From: an uncultured Phaeodactylibacter sp.
GTDB lineage: Bacteria > Bacteroidota > Bacteroidia > Chitinophagales > Saprospiraceae
Reading direction: 5' to 3'
Assembly (NCBI GenBank): GCA_913062745.1
Contig: CAJXXJ010000302.1
Location: forward strand, 1-5,416
DNA length: 5,416 nt
In this document: piece by piece, positions 1 to 5,416 of the stretch
Numbering within the stretch: the stretch's first letter is position 1
Layout: each line of letters opens with the position of its first letter
Notes under the pieces: generated by a model
Databases searched by the model: none
What the model saw: the letters and a program-made list of their open reading frames with translations, nothing else
Told to the model about the DNA's origin: nothing
Program-made: the position numbers and the translations under genes

Positions 1-44
1 AAGGCAGGCGGGTCGGCATATACTCGTGCGTCGGGTTTGTGCAT
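1..44 (-). CDS. Possible 5' fragment of a leftward gene, cut by the window edge
   Basis: An ATG on the minus strand at 44-42 opens a frame that stays open to the left edge, about 14 codons, starting MHKPDARVYADPP. A GTG further upstream at 83-81 would extend it by 13 codons before an in-frame TAA. The fragment is too short to assign to any family, and an open frame of this length is expected by chance. It overlaps an inverted repeat (18-26 with 66-74), so the region could equally be non-coding and structured. I list it only because a gene continuing leftwards would explain the position; I do not recognise the protein. Confidence 0.15.
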   Translation of the reverse strand, partial: MHKPDARVYADPPA

Positions 45-83
45 TACGCCCAAACCTCTCCGTTCCGAGTATATCTTATGCAC
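18..83. repeat. Nested inverted repeats, possible structured RNA or protein-binding site
   Basis: ATATACTCG at 18-26 is perfectly matched by CGAGTATAT at 66-74. Inside the 39-nt gap, GGTTTG (34-39) pairs with CAAACC (51-56) across an 11-nt loop. The sequence TGCAT in that loop (40-44) could also pair with ATGCA at 78-82, downstream of the outer helix, giving a pseudoknot-like arrangement. These pairings are seen directly; any function is inference. It matches no riboswitch class that I recognise. Nine-base arms this close can arise by chance in a region of this size. Confidence 0.3.
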
Positions 84-201
84 CCCGGTAATTTATGGAT
101 TCTTTAGGAAATTTTCCGCATACTCCCGGCGAACCACCGAAAAGGTAAATGCAAATTTGACGTCGGCATGAATAAATGACACGGCATATCCGGCTGCACT
201 G

Positions 202-251
202 CCTGAGCTAATCCTGCCATTCCCTGAGCTTTAAGGCATCTTCCCTAAATA
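202..251. repeat. Three CCT-type boxes phased at 21 bp
   Basis: CCTGAGCT occurs at 202-209 and again, identical, at 223-230. A third, weaker copy reading CCTAAATA begins at 244, exactly 21 bp later. TTCCCT is also repeated at the same phase (220-225 and 241-246). Twenty-one bp is two helical turns, so all boxes face the same side of the DNA, as for direct-repeat sites bound by dimeric activators such as AraC-family proteins. The last box ends 26 bp before a TACATTTG promoter-like element at 278-285, a sensible place for an activator. The phasing is observed; the regulatory reading is inference. Confidence 0.3.
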
Positions 252-277
252 CGGCTGGTAAGCCCGGCATTAGTTTG

Positions 278-285
278 TACATTTG
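278..285 (+). promoter_or_regulatory. Candidate Bacteroidota -7 promoter element, rightward
   Basis: TACATTTG fits the Bacteroidota sigma-ABfr -7 consensus TAnnTTTG exactly. No good TTTG/TTG -33 element is present about 19-21 nt upstream, where the sequence is ACGGCTGGTAA, so the promoter would be weak or activator-dependent. Transcription would begin near 290 and run right, into the T-tailed hairpin at 354-389. An 8-base degenerate match can occur by chance, so confidence is low. Confidence 0.3.
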
Positions 286-290
286 GCAAG

Positions 291-389
291 TGTTGTCCCG
301 CAGCTGCTTCTGCGGCGGCGGGCGGCACGATTAAGGGGAATCACATTGTACCGGCCCCGCCTGCAATTGCGCCGGCGGGGCTTCTTTTT
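291..389 (+). ncRNA. Candidate small intergenic RNA of about 100 nt
   Basis: This interval lies between a TACATTTG -7-like element (278-285) and a strong GC hairpin with a T-tract (354-389). It contains a second perfect hairpin near its 5' end: CCGCAG (298-303), a 6-nt loop, CTGCGG (310-315). Two stem-loops joined by a single-stranded A-rich stretch (about 328-348) and ending in an intrinsic terminator is the usual layout of a bacterial small RNA. There is no matching coding frame with a credible start: a TTG-initiated frame at 283-495 is arginine/leucine-rich, runs through the terminator and overlaps the dehydrogenase. I recognise no known RNA family. The hairpins are observed; the RNA itself is inferred. 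Confidence 0.25.
354..389 (+). terminator. Intrinsic terminator, rightward
   Basis: GCCCCGCC (354-361) and GGCGGGGC (374-381) form a perfect 8-bp GC stem around a 12-nt loop, which itself contains the palindrome GCAATTGC. TTCTTTTT follows at 382-389, so the T-tract lies on the plus strand. It therefore terminates rightward transcription best, shielding or facing the 3' end of the convergent dehydrogenase gene, whose stop codon is at 397-395. Read leftwards, the stem is preceded by the A-tract and followed by CGGTACAATG, with no T-run, so it is a poor terminator for the dehydrogenase, although the stem could still stabilise that mRNA's 3' end. Confidence 0.6.
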
Positions 390-394
390 GATGG

Positions 395-1408
395 TCACAA
401 GCCTATTGCCAGGATTACGTTGCCCCGTTTGTGGCCAGACGCCACATAGGTATGCGCTTCTACTATTTTTTCCAGTGGGTACTGCCGGTCAATGACCACT
501 TTCAGTTTTCCTGCTTTGTAGATGCTGGCCAGCTCCTGCAGTAGTTGCCGCAATTCCTCCTCCGGCCGCAGCCCGGTAGCCGAGAACACCGCTTTTTGCT
601 TCCCGAAGCGGCTGCTCCACAGCATTTGCCCCAGCAGGCGCAGGCTCAGCACCGGTGAGAGGTAGGTGCCCTGTAGCGTCAGCGCCCGCTTGCATTCCCG
701 GAAGGAGCGCTTGCCAACGGTGTCAAAAATAAAGTCGTACTGCTTCCCCTGCTGCGTAAAGTCCTGCCGGCTGTAGTCGATGACACGGTCGGCACCGAGG
801 GAACGCACCAGGCCCACATTGCGGCTGCTACACACCCCGGTCACCTCAGCGCCCAGGTGTTTGGCGAGCTGCACAGCGGCGGTTCCCAGGCTGCCGGAGG
901 CACCATTGATCAGGACGTGCTGCCCGGGACGTAGTTGAGCGACTGCTTTCAGGAAATTAAGAGAGGTGATGGGGCCATCGCAGAAGGTGGCTGCCTCTTC
1001 GTAAGACAGGGCATCCGGCATTGGCAGGAGTACTCCATCGGCCGGCACGGTGACGTACTCCGCATGTGTGCTAAAGCCCAGCGTGGTCTCCCCGAAGACC
1101 CGGTCACCGGGCTGCAGCCGGGTGACTGCTGCGCCTGCCGCCTGTACCTGCCCCGCAAAACCGGTGCCGGGGATGGGGTGCTTAGGCTTGCGCAGGCCGA
1201 GCATCATACGCCCAAACCAGGGCTTGCCGCTGCGCATCATTCCGTCTGCTGTGGTGACGGCGGAGGCGTGGACCTTAATCAGTACTTCATTGGGTGCAGG
1301 GCTGGGAGCGGGCATTTGTGCCACTTGCAGGACTTCCGGGCCACCGTAGCGGTGTGCGACTACCGCCTTCATCGTAAGAGCATTCATGACATTGGGTTTT
1401 TTGATCAT
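395..1408 (-). CDS. NAD(P)-dependent zinc-free MDR dehydrogenase / quinone oxidoreductase-like
   Basis: Cytosolic medium-chain dehydrogenase/reductase of the quinone oxidoreductase (Qor, COG0604) group, expected to reduce quinones or activated enones/aldehydes with NAD(P)H; the true substrate is unknown. The N-terminal GroES-like domain starts at KAVVAHRYGGPEVLQ (14-28). The Rossmann nucleotide loop is NGASGSLG (168-175). The second strand ends VCSSRN (192-197), with Ser/Arg rather than Asp, which favours NADPH. The C-terminus has the family signature GHKRGNVIL (325-333). The Cys/His ligands of catalytic and structural zinc are absent. Length (337 aa) is normal. The reported start is the longest ATG frame; homologues usually begin at the Met encoded at 1372, and an A-rich stretch precedes the Met at 1387, so either internal start is possible. 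The stop is TGA. It follows the AraC-type regulator by 62 bp on the same strand with no clear terminator between them. Confidence 0.93.
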   Translation of the reverse strand: MIKKPNVMNALTMKAVVAHRYGGPEVLQVAQMPAPSPAPNEVLIKVHASAVTTADGMMRSGKPWFGRMMLGLRKPKHPIPGTGFAGQVQAAGAAVTRLQPGDRVFGETTLGFSTHAEYVTVPADGVLLPMPDALSYEEAATFCDGPITSLNFLKAVAQLRPGQHVLINGASGSLGTAAVQLAKHLGAEVTGVCSSRNVGLVRSLGADRVIDYSRQDFTQQGKQYDFIFDTVGKRSFRECKRALTLQGTYLSPVLSLRLLGQMLWSSRFGKQKAVFSATGLRPEEELRQLLQELASIYKAGKLKVVIDRQYPLEKIVEAHTYVASGHKRGNVILAIGL

Positions 1409-1470
1409 GATGCAAAGTAAGGGGCATTCGGGCCGGCATTCGTTCGGCTTTTCCCGGTGCAGGTTCGGGA
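1409..1470. other. Regulator-dehydrogenase intergenic gap
   Basis: The 62 bp between the two leftward genes contain a tandem GGCATTCG (1423-1430 and 1435-1442, 12-bp period) and a weak 5-bp hairpin, TCCCG (1452-1456) with CGGGA (1466-1470). In the leftward direction that stem is followed by AAAA, not T, so it is not an intrinsic terminator. A minus-strand TACTTTG (1419-1413) lies just before the dehydrogenase start and is one base short of the Bacteroidota -7 spacing. Co-transcription with the regulator, a weak internal promoter, or both are compatible with this. Confidence 0.4.
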
Positions 1471-3267
1471 TTATAAATCGGAACCGTTTTGCTGCAGATA
1501 GGCGCGCGGGCTGAGTCCGGTTTCCTTTTTGAAATAGGTATTGAAAACGGTTTTGGAGTTGAAGCCGCTCTCGTAGGCCAGCCCCAGCAGGGAAATGTGG
1601 TGGTTGGCAGGATCAAGGGCCAGCCGCTTGAAGTGCTCCACCCGGTAGCGGTTGACAAAGGTGTTGAAGTTTTGCTGCAACGTTTCGTTTAGCAGCCAGG
1701 ACAGCTTATTGGGGTGCAGCTCAATGCGCCCGGCCAGTTCGCGCAGGGAAAGCGAGGGGCTGAGATAGGGTGTATCCGACTCCATGTAGGCCAGTAGCAG
1801 CTCGCGGAAGCCGGCTGCACTGTCTTCGTCCAGCAGGGGGCTTTTGTCCGGCTTACTGCCGGAGGGTGCCGAACGGCGGTAGAGCTGCTTCTGAAAGCGG
1901 GCGTAGCGCGGGTCCTGCCAAAGTGGCTCCGACAGCGGGTCGCTGAAGCCCAGCAGCAGCACGGAAGATTTCCACTGCATGGCCTTTTCCAGCCAGTCAA
2001 AAGCCGCATCGGGCTGATGCTGATTGGCATAAGCCAGAAACAGGTAGGAGTGGGCCTGAAAGGCATGCGGGGAGTCAGCCATGCGCTGCAATTCGGCGAA
2101 AGCCTGTCCGGCTTCCTCAGTTTTCCCGCTAAGGGTGTGCGCCAGGCACGTAATACCCAGTCCGTCTCCGGCCACGGCAATCTCGTCCGGCACCTGGCCC
2201 AGAAAATCGAGGGCATCCTGATAGCGGTGCAGTTTGAGCAGGCAGTAGCACTTGGTGATGTAGGCAGGCAGGTTGCGCGGGTTCTGCCGCAACAGGTGCT
2301 CGAGCTGCCGCAGCGCTCCTGCGTAGTCGCGCTGCCGGTAGTCAAAGTAGGCTTTGTAGAAAAGAGTTTCCGGCGAAAGCGGGTCAATCATCAGCGCATG
2401 TGACAAATGCCGGGAAGCAAGCTCCGGCTGCCCTTCCAGCGTATGCAGGAAGGCCATAAACTGACGGGCCTCCGGGTAATTGGGCCGGATGTCTAAAGCT
2501 GACTGCGTGTGTATGCAGGCTTGCCGGAAATCACAATCGGTAAAAAAGGCAAGGTTGGCGAGCTGATAGTGTGCCCCGGGGCTATGCTGATTGAGTTGCA
2601 GTGCTTGTTGCGTATAGGCTGCTGCTTTCTGCCAGCCTTCTGTGCGGTCCATAAACTCGGTGGTAGCCAGGAATCCGTATACATCGGCCAGGCCCACCAG
2701 GCTCTCGGTGTGCCGGGGGGCAAGCTCCAGCGCTTTTTCGTAAAGCTGCCGGGCTTGCTCTGCGTCCTCCGGGTTCCACTTATTGAAGTAGTACCGCGCC
2801 TTGAGCGAACAGGCATACGCATCAAGGCTCTCGGTCTGCGGCCGTACGAGCTGCTCTTCAATCTCGAAGTGCCCGAACTGCTCCCGCAGCTTCTCGGCAA
2901 TCAGCAGGCTGATTTCGTCCTGTATGGCAAAGATGTCATCGAGCTGCCGGTCCCAGCTTTCCGACCAAAAGTAAAAATCCTCTTCCGCCTGCACGAGTTG
3001 CGCGCTTATGCGCACCGTTTTGCCCCGTAGTCGTACGCTGCCCTCCAGTATGACGGCAACGCCCAGCTCGCGGGCAATTTCCCGTAAGGGTCGCTTGGGG
3101 TTTTTGAACTGAAAAGAAGAAGTGCGGGAGGTGACCCTGAGCGGCTCTATGCCGGCCAGCGCATTGATGATCTCCTCCGTGATGCCATCGCAGAAGTATC
3201 CCTGCTCCGGGTCGGGGCTGCGGTTGGCAAAGGGCAGTACGGCGATGGTGTATTCCGTATTCGGCAT
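1471..3267 (-). CDS. Soluble TolB-like/TPR sensor fused to C-terminal AraC-type HTH regulator
   Basis: One-component transcriptional regulator, 598 aa. Residues about 7-130 form the TolB-like domain (COG5616 type) found in TPR-bearing CadC-like regulators and adenylate cyclases: IAVLPFANRSPD, then GYFCDGITEEIINAL and LGVAVILEGSVR. Residues about 150-440 are a helical TPR array with repeat ends such as ALELAPRH, ALQLNQHSPGA, ALDIRPNYPEA and ALMIDPLSPET. After a polar linker (about 465-485), residues about 500-592 are an AraC domain: first helix-turn-helix LSLRELAGRIELHPNKLSWL, then ISLLGLAYESGFNSKTVF and the closing TGLSPRAYL. No transmembrane segment or signal peptide is visible, so it should sense a cytosolic ligand or partner. 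The ATG at 3267 is preferred over an upstream TTG (3276). It is divergent from the efflux operon across 122 bp with an operator-like array, suggesting control of that operon and possibly of itself. Direction (activator or repressor) cannot be read from sequence. Confidence 0.94.
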   Translation of the reverse strand: MPNTEYTIAVLPFANRSPDPEQGYFCDGITEEIINALAGIEPLRVTSRTSSFQFKNPKRPLREIARELGVAVILEGSVRLRGKTVRISAQLVQAEEDFYFWSESWDRQLDDIFAIQDEISLLIAEKLREQFGHFEIEEQLVRPQTESLDAYACSLKARYYFNKWNPEDAEQARQLYEKALELAPRHTESLVGLADVYGFLATTEFMDRTEGWQKAAAYTQQALQLNQHSPGAHYQLANLAFFTDCDFRQACIHTQSALDIRPNYPEARQFMAFLHTLEGQPELASRHLSHALMIDPLSPETLFYKAYFDYRQRDYAGALRQLEHLLRQNPRNLPAYITKCYCLLKLHRYQDALDFLGQVPDEIAVAGDGLGITCLAHTLSGKTEEAGQAFAELQRMADSPHAFQAHSYLFLAYANQHQPDAAFDWLEKAMQWKSSVLLLGFSDPLSEPLWQDPRYARFQKQLYRRSAPSGSKPDKSPLLDEDSAAGFRELLLAYMESDTPYLSPSLSLRELAGRIELHPNKLSWLLNETLQQNFNTFVNRYRVEHFKRLALDPANHHISLLGLAYESGFNSKTVFNTYFKKETGLSPRAYLQQNGSDL

Positions 3268-3341
3268 GCTCCCCAAAATACAGGTTTTGCGCGAATTGCT
3301 CCCTTTCGGGAAAAAAAGAGCCCGGGCGGCAACTTTTTAAG

Positions 3342-3386
3342 CCTAACGTCGTTAGGTATTTGTACCTAGCAGCATTAGGTATTTGT
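3342..3386. promoter_or_regulatory. Operator-like array of alternating CCTA/TAGG half-sites
   Basis: Four half-sites alternate in orientation: CCTAACG (3342-3348), CGTTAGGTA (3350-3358), TACCTA (3363-3368) and TTAGGTA (3375-3381). The first two make a perfect 15-bp palindrome about T3349. The second and third make TAGGTA-tttg-TACCTA. The third and fourth make TACCTA-N7-TAGGTA. In addition, the 12-mer TTAGGTATTTGT is repeated exactly at 3352-3363 and 3375-3386, 23 bp apart. The array ends 3 bp before the adaptor ATG (3390), so a bound protein would block transcription or translation initiation; it also lies about 75-125 bp upstream of the divergent regulator. The repeats are direct observations; the binding protein (the neighbouring AraC-type regulator or another factor) is inferred. 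No clean TAnnTTTG promoter is seen here. Confidence 0.6.
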
Positions 3387-3389
3387 GAT

Positions 3390-4637
3390 ATGGATAAACA
3401 ACGACACAAAAAAACCGGCAAACGGCTCTACTTCAGCCTGATTTTCATCGCTGTGCTCCTTGCGGGGGCCGGCTACGCAGCCCTGAGCAGCGGTTACCAG
3501 TCTACGGTAGCGCTACAGCGCGAAGAGCTACGGCTTGCTAAGGTCGTCCGGGCACCCTTTTACGAATACATCGACCTGACGGGTCAGGTAGCGCCCCGGG
3601 CACTGTACTACGTCGACAGCAAAGTAGCCGGGACCGTAGAGCAGGTTTACGCGGAAAGCGGCACAGCGGTGCAGTCCGGCGACACGTTGCTGCAGCTTGC
3701 CAACGCGGATCTGCAGCTCGAAGTACTGCAGCGCGAGTCACAGCTTATCGGGCAGCTCAACGATCAGCAGCAGACGGCTTTGCTGATCAACCAAAATAAC
3801 CTGAGCCAGCAGGAGCGCCTGGTAGAGGTCCGTTATCAGCTGGAGCTGCAGCAAAAAGCGTACGAGCGCAGCCGGCAGCTGCTGGCCGACAGTGTGATTG
3901 CAAAGCAAGACTACGAGCCGGTTGCGAACCGCTACCGCTACCTGCAGCGGCGGCAGCGCCTTTTGGCGAAAGCCTACGCGAGCGACTCGCTGGTACGGCA
4001 GGCACAGCTGCGGCAAATGGCGGCTTCAGAAAACCGCATCATGGATAATCTGCGCGCGGTACGCCGTATCCTTGACCGCCTTTGCGTACGGGCGGAGGCC
4101 TCCGGCCAGCTGACGGAGTTTGAGCTGCAGTCCGGCCAGGCCGTAGAGAGTGGGGAGCGGCTGGGGCAGATTTACAGCCTGGAGCAGCCGAAAATCGTAG
4201 CCGAAACTGATGAATTTTATTTAGATAAAGTCACCACCGGGCAGCCCGGTCAGGCTATCGTCAATGGCGACACCCTGGCGCTGCAGGTGGAAAAGATTTA
4301 CCCGACTGTTACAGAAGGCCGGTTTCGCATTGAGCTGGGCATCGTCCCGGGCGGTGCGCAAACCGCCTCTTTAGTTAGGGGGCAGTCCCTGCGGCTGCGC
4401 CTCTTCTTCGGCTCCCCTGCGGAGCGCATCCTTTTGCCGGAAGGCAATTTCTACGCCAGTACCGGAGGCAGCTGGGTATTTGTGCTGGAAGGCGGGCAGG
4501 CCAAAAAGCGTTACATTGAGCTGGGCCGCCGCAACCCGAATTACTTTGAAGTGCTCGATGGCTTGTCGCCCGGAGAACAGGTGATCCGGTCCAGCTACGA
4601 TGGCTTTGAGGATTACGAAACCCTTAAATTGAATTAA
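3390..4637 (+). CDS. HlyD/MacA-type periplasmic adaptor (membrane-fusion protein)
   Basis: Inner-membrane-anchored adaptor that would bridge an ABC exporter and a TolC-like outer-membrane channel across the periplasm. Of its 415 aa, a basic N-terminus (KQRHKKTGKR) is followed by one membrane segment (about 13-33), consistent with N-in topology and no lipobox. The barrel-sandwich (lipoyl-like) domain is split: first half about 68-103 (KVAGTVEQVYAESGTAVQSGD), second half about 243-272 (ASGQLTEFELQSGQAVESGE). Between them, about 104-235, lies a Gln/Arg/Leu-rich coiled-coil hairpin. The beta-barrel and membrane-proximal domains follow, with the usual ending LLPEGNFYASTGGSWVF and YFEVLDGLSPGEQVI. 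The ATG at 3390 is chosen over an in-frame TTG at 3360, which lies inside the operator-like array. No Shine-Dalgarno sequence. One base separates its stop from the ATPase start, so the pair is clearly an operon. Cargo is unknown; drugs, peptides and lipids are all possible. Confidence 0.95.
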   Translation: MDKQRHKKTGKRLYFSLIFIAVLLAGAGYAALSSGYQSTVALQREELRLAKVVRAPFYEYIDLTGQVAPRALYYVDSKVAGTVEQVYAESGTAVQSGDTLLQLANADLQLEVLQRESQLIGQLNDQQQTALLINQNNLSQQERLVEVRYQLELQQKAYERSRQLLADSVIAKQDYEPVANRYRYLQRRQRLLAKAYASDSLVRQAQLRQMAASENRIMDNLRAVRRILDRLCVRAEASGQLTEFELQSGQAVESGERLGQIYSLEQPKIVAETDEFYLDKVTTGQPGQAIVNGDTLALQVEKIYPTVTEGRFRIELGIVPGGAQTASLVRGQSLRLRLFFGSPAERILLPEGNFYASTGGSWVFVLEGGQAKKRYIELGRRNPNYFEVLDGLSPGEQVIRSSYDGFEDYETLKLN

Positions 4638-4638
4638 C

Positions 4639-5346
4639 ATGACTAAAAGCGATCAGCGCCCGGCGGTAGTCCGCATGCAGGGTGTCTGCAAATACCATTA
4701 CACAGACGAAATAGAGACGGCGGCGGTTAACGGTATCGACCTGGAGATCGGGACGGGCGAATTCGCAGCCATCATGGGCCCGTCGGGCAGCGGCAAATCA
4801 ACGCTGCTCAACCTGATAGGCATGATCGACGACCCCTCCGAAGGGCAGTACTGGTTCAACGGGCACGATACAGCCCAACTGTCAAGGCGCGAAAAAGCAC
4901 AGCTGCGCAAAGGCAACATGGGTTTCATCTTCCAGAGCTTTAACCTGATCGATGAGCTGACGGCCTTTGAAAACATCGAGCTGCCGCTCATCTACCTGAA
5001 AGTGCCGGCTAAAGAGCGGCGCGAGCGGGTGGAGAACGCCCTGTCGAGCCTGGAGATGATGCACCGCCAAAACCACTACCCGCAGCAGCTGTCGGGCGGG
5101 CAACAGCAACGCGTAGCGATTGCCCGGGCTGTTGTGACGGAGCCGGCGCTCATCCTGGCCGACGAGCCTACGGGCAATCTGGATTCAGAGAACAGCCGGG
5201 CGGTGATGGAGAAGCTGTCGCACTTCCACCAACAGGGGGCCACGATCGTCATGGTCACCCACTCGGAGGAAGACGCGAGCCACGCAGAGCGCATTATCGA
5301 GCTGTTTGACGGCAAGACGCTGCTGTCGGAAGAAGAATATTTATAG
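4639..5346 (+). CDS. LolD/MacB-family ABC transporter ATP-binding subunit
   Basis: Cytoplasmic ATPase that powers a type VII (FtsX/MacB/LolCDE-like) ABC transporter. All catalytic motifs are intact in 235 aa: Walker [10 protein letters not shown] (47-55), Q-loop FQSFNLI (Gln99), signature LSGGQQQR (151-158), Walker B LILADE (171-176) with catalytic Glu176, D-loop NLD (180-182) and H-loop His208 in MVTHSEE. The phrase [11 protein letters not shown] is typical of the MacB/LolD/FtsE branch. The length is that of a free-standing ATPase, so the permease must be a separate polypeptide; it is not encoded in the 70 bp that remain. The ATG begins one base after the adaptor's TAA with no ribosome-binding site, pointing to translational coupling or termination-reinitiation. 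The family and the adaptor neighbour imply a tripartite efflux or lipid/peptide export machine rather than uptake. Confidence 0.96.
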   Translation: MTKSDQRPAVVRMQGVCKYHYTDEIETAAVNGIDLEIGTGEFAAIMGPSGSGKSTLLNLIGMIDDPSEGQYWFNGHDTAQLSRREKAQLRKGNMGFIFQSFNLIDELTAFENIELPLIYLKVPAKERRERVENALSSLEMMHRQNHYPQQLSGGQQQRVAIARAVVTEPALILADEPTGNLDSENSRAVMEKLSHFHQQGATIVMVTHSEEDASHAERIIELFDGKTLLSEEEYL

Positions 5347-5416
5347 TCTGACAACCCAAGATTTGTGAATCCTGACTTGCTCTTTTTCTGCCTTGCTGCG
5401 TTGGAAAGCCTCGCCG
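5347..5416. other. Unassigned 70-bp tail after the ATPase gene
   Basis: No start codon with coding support, no stem followed by a T-tract, and no permease start is seen. CTTGCT occurs twice (5376-5381 and 5392-5397) around a pyrimidine run. On the minus strand one frame is open from the window edge to a TAA at 5343-5341, overlapping the last codons of the ATPase (about 24 residues, ending KSWVVRL). It resembles no family I know. The segment may be the start of an intergenic repeat, a convergent gene end, or simply a spacer before a downstream permease. Confidence 0.25.

Noticed and set aside
1..171. Plus-strand frame open from the left edge to a TGA at 169-171 (56 codons)
   Set aside because: The product has no recognisable motif or coding-like composition and overlaps the inverted repeats; it could be a gene's C-terminus but nothing supports it.
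283..495. Plus-strand open frame of 70 codons starting with TTG
   Set aside because: Arginine/leucine-rich low-complexity product, non-ATG start, runs through the terminator hairpin and into the 3' end of the well-supported dehydrogenase on the other strand.
935..1420. Plus-strand open frame of 161 codons opposite the dehydrogenase
   Set aside because: Antisense shadow of a gene with intact family motifs; the Cys/Gly/Arg-rich product resembles no domain.
1452..1470. Hairpin TCCCG/CGGGA just after the regulator stop
   Set aside because: Five-bp stem followed by AAAA in the direction of transcription; it does not qualify as an intrinsic terminator.
2017..3030. Plus-strand open frames opposite the TPR-AraC regulator (for example 2017-2403 and 2509-3030)
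   Set aside because: Shadows caused by high GC at third codon positions; the minus-strand frame carries continuous TolB-like, TPR and AraC motifs.
3300..3311. Small hairpin TCCC-tttc-GGGA next to an A-run
   Set aside because: Stem of only 4 bp. Rightwards it is followed by A rather than T; leftwards it lies upstream of the regulator start with the T-run on the wrong side, so it is not a terminator.
3360..3389. TTG start that would add 10 residues to the adaptor
   Set aside because: It falls inside the repeated half-sites, is non-ATG, and the extra residues are not typical before the basic N-terminus and membrane anchor.
2936..3421. Minus-strand open frame spanning the divergent intergenic region
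   Set aside because: It overlaps the regulator's N-terminus in another frame and crosses the operator-like array into the adaptor start; no domain seen.

Overview
The window looks like a chromosomal segment of a moderately high-GC Bacteroidota bacterium, probably from the Saprospiria/Cytophagia side of the phylum; this placement is an inference. The grounds are: no Shine-Dalgarno sequence at any of the starts; a Bacteroidota-type -7 element (TAnnTTTG) in the left intergenic region; an AraC output domain fused to a TPR sensor, a fusion style frequent in this phylum; and a MacA/MacB-like adaptor plus ABC ATPase pair. No phage, insertion sequence, CRISPR, tRNA or rRNA signal is visible.

Layout. 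Positions 1-394 carry no convincing complete gene. They hold a nested inverted repeat at the left edge that may overlap the first codons of a gene leaving the window leftwards, three CCT-type boxes phased at 21 bp, a TACATTTG promoter-like element, and a strong GC hairpin with a T-tract facing right. The last two could bracket a small RNA of about 100 nt. Positions 395-1408 (minus) encode a zinc-free quinone-oxidoreductase-like MDR dehydrogenase. Positions 1471-3267 (minus) encode a 598-residue soluble regulator: TolB-like N-terminal domain, TPR array, C-terminal AraC helix-turn-helix. A 122-bp divergent intergenic region follows, containing a compact array of alternating CCTA/TAGG half-sites. 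On the plus strand lie a HlyD/MacA-like membrane-fusion protein (3390-4637) and, one base later, a LolD/MacB-type ABC ATPase (4639-5346). The final 70 bp hold no identifiable gene.

Working model. The cytosolic TPR-AraC protein is a good candidate for local regulator of the divergently transcribed tripartite-type efflux operon, acting at the half-site array. The dehydrogenase lies downstream of the regulator on the same strand with no visible terminator between them, so it may share its transcript and respond to the same toxic or electrophilic compound. The FtsX/MacB-type permease that this ATPase needs is not in the window. The genes are individually of recognisable families; the unusual points are the regulator architecture, the operator-like array and the possible small RNA.
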